From: Bacteroidales bacterium
Lineage (GTDB): Bacteria > Bacteroidota > Bacteroidia > Bacteroidales > WCHB1-69
Length of the DNA: 64,000 nt
Direction: 5' to 3'
Assembly: GCA_017615795.1 (NCBI GenBank)
Contig: JAFZZK010000036.1
Span: 1-64,000 of the forward strand
Below are positions 18,164 through 25,555 of this stretch, one piece after another (within the stretch, counting starts at the first letter, position 1; each line of letters begins with the position of its first letter). The position numbers and the translations under genes are program-made. The notes below the pieces were generated by a model. It was not told the origin of the DNA. It saw only the letters and a program-made list of their open reading frames with translations, and did no database searches.

Positions 18164-19437
18164 TGTCTATCCAAAAAAAACAAAATATTATTCTAGGTGC
18201 AGGAATTTCGGGCCTGGGAGCCGCTTATACATTGAATAAGCGAAATGAAGAATCTATAATTATTGAGAAAGACAAAACATACGCCGGCTTGTGTGGCAAT
18301 TTCTCAATCAATGGATTTCGTTTTGACAGATTCGTGCATTTTTCATTTACATCTAACGAACAAGTAAATCAAATCTTCAGGGCCTCTTCCCCAGATATAT
18401 ACAAGCACATACCTAATCCATTCAATATTTATAAAAACAAATGGATTAAACACCCCGCCCAGAATAATTTATTCCCTTTGTCTGAAGAGGAAAAAAATCT
18501 GATTATTAATGATTTCAAAAAACGAAACCCCATAACAGACAAGATTCCTGATAATTACGAAGACTGGTTGAGGACACAATATGGCAATTATTTTGCTGAA
18601 CACTTCCCTATGGCTTATACTCGAAAATACTGGATGTGTGAGGCAAAAGAATTGGAAACAAAGTGGATAGGCAATCGTTTATATCAACCTTCAATCGAAG
18701 AAGTTATTGAAGGCTGTAAAACATCCGACACCCCCATAACATATTACTCTAAAGAAATGAGGTATCCGAAGTATGGTGGATTCAAACAGTACCTCAAAGT
18801 TCTGGCCGAAAACCAAAACATAATCTACGATGAATCAGTCACAAGCGTTAATGCAATTGATAAGACAATAAAGACCTCAAAGGGTACAGTTTTACAGTAT
18901 CAACATCTATATTCTAGCATACCTCTTCCAAAATTGATTGGCATGCTTTCCCCAACCCCACCCGATGAAATCATTGATGCAAGTAAAAAACTAAAATGTA
19001 CCTGTGGATATCAGATTTCCGTTGGTTTCAAAACAAACAGAATTCCACCCTATTTGTGGTGGTATATTTATGACGAAGACAATATCGCTGCACGTGTTTA
19101 TTCACCCTCTCTAAAATCTCCAGATAATGTCCCCTCTGGATGCACCTCCCTTCAATTGGAGGTATATTGTAATCACGGAGATTATTCCAATGATGAATTA
19201 ATTAAAAAAACCATACAACCGCTTATAGATCAACAAATTATATTTGAAGAAGATATTTTGTTCATAGATATACGATTCGAAGATTACGCTAATGTTATTT
19301 TTGACCATGAAATATACAAGAATCGACGTATTGTACGAGATTATCTGAATTCTATTGGAATAATTACAATTGGACGCTTTGGAGAATGGGACTATTTGTG
19401 GAGCGACCAAAGTTTATTAAGCGGTTTAAATATTTAA
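18163..19437 (+). CDS. FAD-dependent oxidoreductase related to UDP-galactopyranose mutase / protoporphyrinogen oxidase
   Basis: 424 residues. The FAD site ILGAGISGLGAAYTLNKRN starts at residue 10 and is followed by the acidic IIIEKD and the second glycine-rich GLCGNFSINGFRFDR. The arrangement (GxGxxG, then 'GLC' and FD) is shared with UDP-galactopyranose mutases, which interconvert sugar ring sizes. It is too diverged to call it Glf. Being coupled to the CDP-sugar epimerase gene, it might be a mutase acting on the CDP-6-deoxyhexose. A general amine-oxidase-like role is the alternative. Codon use is strongly AT-biased compared with genes before 15.8 kb. Confidence 0.75.
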   Translation: MSIQKKQNIILGAGISGLGAAYTLNKRNEESIIIEKDKTYAGLCGNFSINGFRFDRFVHFSFTSNEQVNQIFRASSPDIYKHIPNPFNIYKNKWIKHPAQNNLFPLSEEEKNLIINDFKKRNPITDKIPDNYEDWLRTQYGNYFAEHFPMAYTRKYWMCEAKELETKWIGNRLYQPSIEEVIEGCKTSDTPITYYSKEMRYPKYGGFKQYLKVLAENQNIIYDESVTSVNAIDKTIKTSKGTVLQYQHLYSSIPLPKLIGMLSPTPPDEIIDASKKLKCTCGYQISVGFKTNRIPPYLWWYIYDEDNIAARVYSPSLKSPDNVPSGCTSLQLEVYCNHGDYSNDELIKKTIQPLIDQQIIFEEDILFIDIRFEDYANVIFDHEIYKNRRIVRDYLNSIGIITIGRFGEWDYLWSDQSLLSGLNI

Positions 19438-19442
19438 TATTT

Positions 19443-20264
19443 ATGGAACATCTTGTAAGCATCTGTATCCCTTGCTATAACGCAGGAGAAACAATCAAAG
19501 AGACATTACAGTCATTGATCAACCAAACATATTCAGATTTTGAAATAATTATCAGTGACAATCATTCCACAGATAACACTATAGAGATCATTCGGTCATT
19601 CGATGATGATAGAATAAAAATTTTTGAAAACGAATCAAATTTAGGCGTTATCCAAAATTATCATCTTGCATTGTCTCGTGCAAAAGGAAAATATGTCAAA
19701 CTTTTATGTGCTGATGATATCATCTCTCCTGATTGTATTGAAAAACAGGTAAATGTATTTCTATCACACCCTAATGACAATATCGTTATGGTGGCAGCAG
19801 AGAAAAATGTCATCAACAAGGACAACAAAATCCTGTTTCGTAAACCATTTCCCGGGAAAGCCGGCATATATGATGGGAAAAAAGCCATCAAGAAGAGTTT
19901 TCTCCATGGCACAAGCATATTCGGGGAACCAGGTTGCGTTATGTTCGATAGAGAAGCCGCAAAGAAGACTTCCGAATTTTTAATTGACCCGTCTCTGACA
20001 TATATCATAGAGTTCAATTTTTACTGCCAACTTCTGCAGCACGGCAATTTGTTTGTCATCAAAGAACCCTTGTTCTCCTTCCGTGTCATTAGCACCTCAG
20101 GGACAGCTGGTTTCAAATGGAGTCAGGCTCGCATCTTCAACGCCTTGATTGACAAATACCAAAAAGATGGGGTCATCAACTACTCCTGGTTTGTCAGGAC
20201 ATACTGCAAAACGATGGCATGGATAATGTGTATTGCAAGAAATCTAGTATTCAAATTCGCATAA
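19443..20264 (+). CDS. Glycosyltransferase family 2
   Basis: 273 residues from the ATG at 19443 (MEHLVSICIPCYNAGETIKE), 5 bp after the previous stop. An earlier in-frame ATG at 19386 would overlap the upstream gene by 52 bp and add a non-homologous tail. The GT-A hallmarks are IIISDNHSTDNT and the DxD-like LLCADDIIS. It probably adds one residue to the lipid-linked repeat unit. Donor and acceptor are unknown. It is followed after 10 bp by the GT39-type gene. Confidence 0.85.
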   Translation: MEHLVSICIPCYNAGETIKETLQSLINQTYSDFEIIISDNHSTDNTIEIIRSFDDDRIKIFENESNLGVIQNYHLALSRAKGKYVKLLCADDIISPDCIEKQVNVFLSHPNDNIVMVAAEKNVINKDNKILFRKPFPGKAGIYDGKKAIKKSFLHGTSIFGEPGCVMFDREAAKKTSEFLIDPSLTYIIEFNFYCQLLQHGNLFVIKEPLFSFRVISTSGTAGFKWSQARIFNALIDKYQKDGVINYSWFVRTYCKTMAWIMCIARNLVFKFA

Positions 20265-20274
20265 ACAAAACATC

Positions 20275-22539
20275 ATGAAAAATTTTATCGTGTGGATTAA
20301 AAACAATCCATGGAAGTTGATCTTTTGGTTATTTTTGATCATCGCCCTCTGCACCTCCATCCGCCTCTGCCTTGATGCTGGTTTCAGTGGCGACGAGGAA
20401 TTCCAAATGAAACAGGCTAAGGCCGTTTACGATTTCTATGCCACCGGGGGAAAAGACACGGTTGCCATAGACGCTCGTCCCGACTGGAACCTGCCTCACT
20501 ACGGACAAATGGTGGATAATATTGCTTATGTCATCGCACACGTCTTTTCTATCGAGGATGAACTGATGGTACGCCATATCTGCAACGCCATCTGCGGCTG
20601 GCTTATGTTGCTTTTCGGTGGATTGATTGCCCATCGTATCACCGGCAACTGGCGATCTGCCTTCTTTGTGGCAGTCCTAATGTTCTTTTCGCCACGACTA
20701 CTGGGGCATTCCTTCAACGACCTCAAGGATGTAAGTTTCGCTATGGCTATGCTGTGGGGCATTTATGCCATCATCGTTTATCTGCAAGAGTTTCCCAAAC
20801 CCAAAATCGGCACGTTCATCTTGTTAGGAACCAGTATCGCTTTTGCGATTGCCATTCGTATCGGCGGACTGCTATTGATACCTTATCTGGGGTTCTTTAG
20901 TGTGTTATATCTTTTCAAACTTCACCCTGGAAAAAATGTTTTAAAGAAACAATCCTGGAAAGATTTCGGAAAAATGGTTCTTTTTGGTGTCATTGTATCT
21001 GTTGCCGGATATTTTATTGCAATGTTACTATGGCCGTTCGGTCTGGTTCATCCAATTGACAACCCAATGGAAACCTTTAAAGCACAAAGTCAGTTTGCCA
21101 CCTCCATCCGTCAGGTATTCGAGGGCACCATGCAGTGGTCTGACCAGCTGCCCTGGTACTATACCCCGAAATTCATCCTCATCACCATACCCATCGCCGT
21201 CATCATAGGCATGATTCTGTTTTTCATATTCTGCTGGCGCAAACGTGAAGACCGCTTCTGGTCTTTCATGATTTTCTTCACCTTCTTCTTCCCCGTGTTT
21301 TGGATTGTCTATACCAAGGCCAACGTCTATGGCGGCTGGCGTCACGCCATGTTCTCGTATCCGCCCATGGTGGTGGCTGCAGGATTGGGGTTCAACGGTT
21401 TGGTGAAATGGGTGGAACGGCTGTTGAAAATCACGCCGGAAACGTCAACAGCTGGTAACGGTGCGAATGATGGTATAGACGGGGCACGCTCCGTCCCTAC
21501 CAAGGGCATCATCGTCAACGCCGCCAGTGTGGTGATATTGCTGGCCCTGCTGATTGGCCCCATACGCCATATCATCGCCAACCACCCCTACGAGTACGTC
21601 TATTTCAACGAACTGGTGGGCGGCACCAAGAAGGCCCTCGGCCAATATGAGCTCGACTACTACTACCACTCCACCCGCGAGGCTTCCGAATGGGTCATCG
21701 CCAATGCTGAACCCCATGCCGACGGATCCAAGATCCGGGTGGGCACATGGCATCTCGCTTCGGTCAACTATTTCTTCCGCAACGACACCGCCCGCTTCCA
21801 GCCCATCTTCATCCGCTGGTACGAGAAAGAGAACTCCGACTGGGATTACGCCATTTTCACTGTCACCGGCATGGCTCCAACCTATCTTTGCAGCAGCAAT
21901 TTCCCGCCCAAGAACACAGTCAAGACCATCGACGTGGACGGTGTGCCCATCTGCATTATCCTCAAACGTGAGGACAAGAGTGACTTCCAGGCCGCCAAGT
22001 TGAAAAACAACAACCAACTCGACTCTGCCATCCTGCTCTACCACCAGGCTTTAGCTTTGGATCCCGACAATCTTGGCGCCCTCCTCGGCATCGGCGAATG
22101 CTATGTGCGCACCAACAAGCCCGACAGCGCCTTGGTCTACCTCAACCACTACCACGACATTGACGCCGAGTCTGAAATGGCAAACTACATGAGCGCCTAC
22201 GCCCACGTTTACAAACAAGACATCAAGGGCGCCCTCGACATCCTGCACAACATCGAGGAACACAACCCGAAATACGCCGCTGCCTACAACCTGGCCATCA
22301 ATCTATACCTCCAACAACGCGACTTCACCAACGCCAAAAAACAATTCATGAAAGTCATTGACGTGGACCGCATGGATGACAGCTTTGTGAAACTCTGGCT
22401 CCAATACTGCCAAGCACAGAACATCGACCAAAACAACGCCTACCGACAACTCTACAAGGCCATGGCCAAGAGCTACGAGAAGCGCGGCATGAAGGAACAG
22501 GCCAAACAGTACCGCGAATACGCTGGATTGAAGAATTAA
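20275..22539 (+). CDS. Membrane glycosyltransferase (GT39/PMT-like) with C-terminal TPR domain
   Basis: 754 residues. The first about 390 residues hold about ten hydrophobic helices, with the acidic pair of the first outside loop in GFSGDEEFQMKQ, as in PMT/ArnT-type GT39 enzymes that take sugars from polyprenyl phosphate. More helices follow to about 430, then a soluble region and, from about 570, several TPR units (SAILLYHQALALDPDN, SALVYLNHYHDIDAE, AAAYNLAINLYLQQRDF). It would act in the periplasm as the third component of a Gtr-like system. Codons 400-410 coincide with a REP-like palindrome. The first about 750 bp are AT-rich and the rest GC-rich. A long hairpin follows the stop codon. Confidence 0.8.
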   Translation: MKNFIVWIKNNPWKLIFWLFLIIALCTSIRLCLDAGFSGDEEFQMKQAKAVYDFYATGGKDTVAIDARPDWNLPHYGQMVDNIAYVIAHVFSIEDELMVRHICNAICGWLMLLFGGLIAHRITGNWRSAFFVAVLMFFSPRLLGHSFNDLKDVSFAMAMLWGIYAIIVYLQEFPKPKIGTFILLGTSIAFAIAIRIGGLLLIPYLGFFSVLYLFKLHPGKNVLKKQSWKDFGKMVLFGVIVSVAGYFIAMLLWPFGLVHPIDNPMETFKAQSQFATSIRQVFEGTMQWSDQLPWYYTPKFILITIPIAVIIGMILFFIFCWRKREDRFWSFMIFFTFFFPVFWIVYTKANVYGGWRHAMFSYPPMVVAAGLGFNGLVKWVERLLKITPETSTAGNGANDGIDGARSVPTKGIIVNAASVVILLALLIGPIRHIIANHPYEYVYFNELVGGTKKALGQYELDYYYHSTREASEWVIANAEPHADGSKIRVGTWHLASVNYFFRNDTARFQPIFIRWYEKENSDWDYAIFTVTGMAPTYLCSSNFPPKNTVKTIDVDGVPICIILKREDKSDFQAAKLKNNNQLDSAILLYHQALALDPDNLGALLGIGECYVRTNKPDSALVYLNHYHDIDAESEMANYMSAYAHVYKQDIKGALDILHNIEEHNPKYAAAYNLAINLYLQQRDFTNAKKQFMKVIDVDRMDDSFVKLWLQYCQAQNIDQNNAYRQLYKAMAKSYEKRGMKEQAKQYREYAGLKN
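21472..21501. repeat. REP-like palindrome inside a coding sequence
   Basis: The 30-base imperfect hairpin pairs GGTATAGACGGGG with CTCCGTCCCTACC around a short loop. It encodes the in-frame linker G-I-D-G-A-R-S-V-P-T at residues 400-409 of the GT39-type protein. It resembles the first hairpin of the 14631-14704 element (GAGACGG ... CCGTCTC). Confidence 0.6.
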
Positions 22540-22540
22540 T

Positions 22541-22598
22541 GTGAAATGCGGAATTAGGAGTTGAGCTGACATATCAATTCCTAATTCCCGGTTTTCAC
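22541..22598. repeat. Long inverted repeat / probable terminator after the polysaccharide locus
   Basis: The arms GTGAAA...GGAATTAGGAGTTGA and TCAATTCCTAATTCC...TTTCAC pair with few mismatches around a 9-nt loop. It starts one base after the stop codon of the GT39-type gene. No long T-run follows, so it may be an mRNA 3'-end hairpin or a repeat element. Confidence 0.65.
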
Positions 22599-22671
22599 AA
22601 CTTCTAACTTATTAAAAATCTCCTGTTTATAAAAAAGAACACCTCGCGAGGATACGACAGTATTTCCGCTG

Positions 22672-22679
22672 TATCTTTG
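22672..22679 (+). promoter_or_regulatory. Promoter -7 box of the OmpA lipoprotein gene
   Basis: TATCTTTG, 25 bp before the ATG at 22705. It places the earlier in-frame TTG (22684) at the transcript start, which supports the later ATG. Confidence 0.7.
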
Positions 22680-22704
22680 CACGTTGATATGTTATTGCCC
22701 CATC

Positions 22705-23691
22705 ATGAAGAAAATTAGCACTATCCTTATTGCATTGTTTGTCACCACATTATTCACCGGCTGCGTGACGAAACAGAAATATGTTGAACTCCAGAACGAT
22801 TACAAGCGTTGCCAAGACGACTTGACTTACGCCAATTCTGAAAACCTCAACTCCACCAACTCCAACAAACAACTTACTGCAGAACTGAACACGCAGATGC
22901 TTAAGGTGCAGCAGTTGGAAAAAGACACGCTCACCCTCTCGCGCCGATTGCGCCAGTCGGAGCGCGATCTGGCCAAGGCCACCCGCGATTATGACGAGCT
23001 GCTCAAGAACTTCGCCCAGCAGAATGCATCGAACCAAAACCAGATGAACAAACTGTTCGGCGACCTCGACAAGGCCAAGGACGACCTTGTCGCCAAACAA
23101 GCATTGCTCAAAGCACAACAGGACTCCCTTGAAGCTGCCAAGACCGTACTGGCCGCAAAAGAGGCCCGTATCAACGAAATGCAAAGCATCCTCGACCAAA
23201 AAGATGCTGAAGTCAAGGCCCTGAAGAACAAGGTCAGCGCCGCCCTCAAGGGTTTCGAAGGCAGCGGCCTCAACGTTATGGAAAAGGACGGCAAGGTCTA
23301 TGTCTCCATGGACGAGAAACTGCTGTTCGCCTCCGGCAGCTGGAACATCAACGAGCAGGGTCTCAAGGCCATCAAACAACTGGCCGGTGTGTTGGAGACT
23401 GAAAAGGAGATTTCCGTCCTTATCGAAGGCCACACCGACAACGTGCCCTATCGTGGCAGCGGCCAAGTGAAAGACAATTGGGATCTCAGCGTGCTGCGTG
23501 CCACCGCTGTGGTGAAGGCTATACTGGCCAGCGGCGAGATCGACCCCGTACGCCTTTCCGCTTCCGGACGCAGCGAATATCTGCCCGTCAACAGCAATGA
23601 CAATGCCGAGGCACGCGCCAAAAACCGCCGTACCGAAATCATCCTCACCCCCAACCTCGACAAGCTTTTCGAGCTGATACAGAATAACTAA
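22705..23691 (+). CDS. OmpA-family outer-membrane lipoprotein with coiled coil
   Basis: 328 residues. A lipoprotein signal peptide (MKKISTILIALFVTTLFTGC, lipobox LFTGC) is followed by a long coiled-coil region to about residue 185 (repeated QLEKDTLTLSRRLRQSERDL-type heptads). A C-terminal OmpA domain binds peptidoglycan (VLIEGHTDNVPYRG, LSASGRSEYLPVNSN, NRRTEIIL). It probably tethers the outer membrane to the cell wall with a long spacer. The start at 22705 is supported by the -7 box. mutY begins one base after the stop, so the two may be cotranscribed. Confidence 0.9.
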   Translation: MKKISTILIALFVTTLFTGCVTKQKYVELQNDYKRCQDDLTYANSENLNSTNSNKQLTAELNTQMLKVQQLEKDTLTLSRRLRQSERDLAKATRDYDELLKNFAQQNASNQNQMNKLFGDLDKAKDDLVAKQALLKAQQDSLEAAKTVLAAKEARINEMQSILDQKDAEVKALKNKVSAALKGFEGSGLNVMEKDGKVYVSMDEKLLFASGSWNINEQGLKAIKQLAGVLETEKEISVLIEGHTDNVPYRGSGQVKDNWDLSVLRATAVVKAILASGEIDPVRLSASGRSEYLPVNSNDNAEARAKNRRTEIILTPNLDKLFELIQNN

Positions 23692-23692
23692 G

Positions 23693-24697
23693 ATGCAATT
23701 CGCCGACACTCTGCTCACTTGGTACGCCGACAACAAGCGCGCGTTGCCGTGGCGCGGCGAACACGACCCCTACAAAATCTGGGTCTCCGAGATCATCCTA
23801 CAGCAAACCCGCGTGCAACAAGGGTGGGACTACTACCTGCGCTTTGTCGACGCTTTCCCCACCGTCACCGCACTGGTGGCAGCCTCTGAAGAGGATGTCC
23901 TCCGTCTTTGGCAAGGCTTGGGCTACTACACACGGGCACGCAACCTGCATGCCGCCGCCCGGCAAATCGTCATTTCCCATAAAGGCGTCTTCCCTGACAA
24001 CTATGAAGAGATCCGTGCGCTCAAGGGCGTGGGCGACTACACAGCTGCTGCCATCGCCTCCATCGCTTTTGGCCTGCCCTACCCTGCCGTGGATGGAAAT
24101 GTGTTGCGGGTCATCGCCCGAATATTCGGCATTGCCGATGACATTGCTGCGCCTAAGACGCGCACCGCCATCACACAACGCTGCGCCCAACTCATCGACA
24201 CCAGGCACCCCGGCCATTTCAACCAAGCCATGATGGAACTCGGCGCCATCACCTGCCTTCCCAAGAAACCAAAATGCAACGAGTGCCCCTTCCGTCACGA
24301 ATGCCACGCCGCCCTCCACAACATGACTGACACATTGCCCGTCAAGAACAACCGCATTGCCAAACGCGACCGCTTTTTTCATTTCATGCTATATATATAT
24401 AATAATAGTATCGTCTTGGAAAAACGAACGGGGCGCGACATCTGGAGAAATCTTTATCAATTCCCACTGCAAGAAACGCCATCCGATACAATTCTGGCTG
24501 ACGGCACCTGCATCGCAAAAATGCGCGAGGTGCTCACACATCAAAACATACACGCCCTCTTCTACGTCGTTCAAGAAAAGACGACACCAGCCTTACATGA
24601 GAACCAGGTATTGGTACCTATGGAGCAAATCGGCGACTATCCCATGCCCAAAATAATGGTGCAATTCCTGAAACAACAACATTTTTTGACAACATGA
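23693..24697 (+). CDS. mutY: A/G-specific adenine DNA glycosylase
   Basis: 334 residues. Removes adenine mispaired with 8-oxoguanine. The helix-hairpin-helix and active-site region reads KGVGDYTAAAIASIAFG ... VDGNVLRV, with the catalytic Asp in VDGNV and the upstream Glu in SEIILQQTRV. The iron-sulfur ligands are in CLPKKPKCNECPFRHEC (C-x6-C-x2-C-x5-C). The C-terminal NUDIX-like domain recognises 8-oxoG. It overlaps tadA by 4 bp (ATGA). Confidence 0.95.
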   Translation: MQFADTLLTWYADNKRALPWRGEHDPYKIWVSEIILQQTRVQQGWDYYLRFVDAFPTVTALVAASEEDVLRLWQGLGYYTRARNLHAAARQIVISHKGVFPDNYEEIRALKGVGDYTAAAIASIAFGLPYPAVDGNVLRVIARIFGIADDIAAPKTRTAITQRCAQLIDTRHPGHFNQAMMELGAITCLPKKPKCNECPFRHECHAALHNMTDTLPVKNNRIAKRDRFFHFMLYIYNNSIVLEKRTGRDIWRNLYQFPLQETPSDTILADGTCIAKMREVLTHQNIHALFYVVQEKTTPALHENQVLVPMEQIGDYPMPKIMVQFLKQQHFLTT

Positions 24698-25134
24698 TGA
24701 CAAATAAGGACGAACATTACATGAAAATGGCGTTGGTTGAAGCGCAGGCCGCCATGGATGAAGACGAGGTTCCCGTGGGAGCCGTTGTGGTGCTGAACGA
24801 CAAAATCATCGCACGCGGGCACAACATGACCGAGATGCTGCACGACGTGACGGCGCATGCCGAGATGATTGCCATCACAGCTGCAAGCGGCGCTTTAGGG
24901 GCAAAATATTTGAAAGGATGCACACTTTACGTGACGTTGGAGCCTTGTGTGATGTGCGCGGGCGCCATCGCCCACTCACAACTTGACCGCCTGGTGTATG
25001 GTGCCGACGACCCTAAAAAAGGCTATACTTTGCTCAACGCCCCCGTATTTCCCACGAAAATGAAGGTGGAGAAAGGTCTCCTACAAAAGGAGTGCGCCCG
25101 ATTATTGGTGAATTTTTTTCAGGAAAAAAGATAA
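24694..25134 (+). CDS. tadA: tRNA-specific adenosine-34 deaminase
   Basis: 146 residues. Deaminates A34 of tRNA-Arg(ACG) to inosine. The zinc motifs are HAE (TAHAEMIAI, with catalytic Glu) and PCVMC (LEPCVMCAGAI). The neighbouring convergent tRNA, 42 bp downstream, is tRNA-Arg with anticodon ACG, the known substrate of TadA. Translational coupling to mutY is likely from the 4-bp overlap. A nucleoside deaminase of the same fold is the alternative but less likely. Confidence 0.92.
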   Translation: MMTNKDEHYMKMALVEAQAAMDEDEVPVGAVVVLNDKIIARGHNMTEMLHDVTAHAEMIAITAASGALGAKYLKGCTLYVTLEPCVMCAGAIAHSQLDRLVYGADDPKKGYTLLNAPVFPTKMKVEKGLLQKECARLLVNFFQEKR

Positions 25135-25140
25135 AAAAAA

Positions 25141-25166
25141 GCGGAATGTTGCATGCTACACTCCGT
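25141..25166. terminator. Hairpin between tadA and tRNA-Arg
   Basis: GCGGAATGTTGCATGC / GCATGCTACACTCCGT forms an imperfect stem flanked by A and T runs. It probably ends transcription from both sides. Confidence 0.65.
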
Positions 25167-25176
25167 TTTTCTCAAG

Positions 25177-25250
25177 TGACCCCTGCAGGATTCAAACCTG
25201 CAACCTTTTGATCCGTAGTCAAATGCTCTATTCAGTTGAGCTAAGGGGCC
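25177..25250 (-). tRNA. tRNA-Arg (anticodon ACG)
   Basis: Minus-strand cloverleaf GGCCCCT...AGGGGTC plus discriminator A. The anticodon stem TTTGA/TCAAA encloses the loop CTACGGA, giving anticodon ACG, whose A34 should be edited to inosine. The CCA end is not encoded (CTT follows). 74 nt. Confidence 0.92.
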
Positions 25251-25269
25251 GTTGCTTTTTTCAAGCGCG

Positions 25270-25277
25270 CAAAAATA
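25270..25277 (-). promoter_or_regulatory. Promoter -7 box of tRNA-Arg
   Basis: TATTTTTG on the minus strand, 19 bp upstream of the mature tRNA 5' end. Confidence 0.65.
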
Positions 25278-25346
25278 CATTTTTTTTCATACACAGTACA
25301 CGAAAAAAAAATTTTTTGTCTTTGTTTTTTGATATTGAAAAAAGTG

Positions 25347-25354
25347 TATTTTTG
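25347..25354 (+). promoter_or_regulatory. Promoter -7 box of tRNA-Gln
   Basis: TATTTTTG with TTTG at 25321-25324, 22 nt upstream. It lies 23 bp before the tRNA. Confidence 0.7.
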
Positions 25355-25377
25355 CAGCCTCGAAAAACGAATGGTAC

Positions 25378-25448
25378 TGAGCTATGGTGTAACGGTAGCA
25401 CTACAGATTTTGGTTCTGCCTGTGTAGGTTCGAATCCTGCTAGCTCAA
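25378..25448 (+). tRNA. tRNA-Gln (anticodon TTG)
   Basis: TGAGCTA pairs with TAGCTCA, the D-arm is GTG...CAC, and the anticodon loop TTTTGGT gives TTG. T-arm: TAGG-TTCGAAT-CCTG. CCA is not encoded. 71 nt with discriminator A. A terminator follows 10 bp downstream. Confidence 0.92.
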
Positions 25449-25458
25449 CTGAAAACGA

Positions 25459-25486
25459 ACTCTCACCCACGGGTGGGAGTTTTTTT
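25459..25486 (+). terminator. Intrinsic terminator of tRNA-Gln
   Basis: The stem ACTCTCACCC / GGGTGGGAGT (one G-T pair) is followed by seven T. Confidence 0.88.
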
Positions 25487-25555
25487 ATACGAACAATAAG
25501 TTAATTTGCAATATATCAATAAATTACAATAGAAAAGAAATTCAATTCCAAAGTT

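Noticed and set aside
19386..19442. Longer N-terminus for the GT2 gene at 19443
   Set aside because: It would overlap the upstream flavoprotein gene, and the extra residues do not match the GT-A start.
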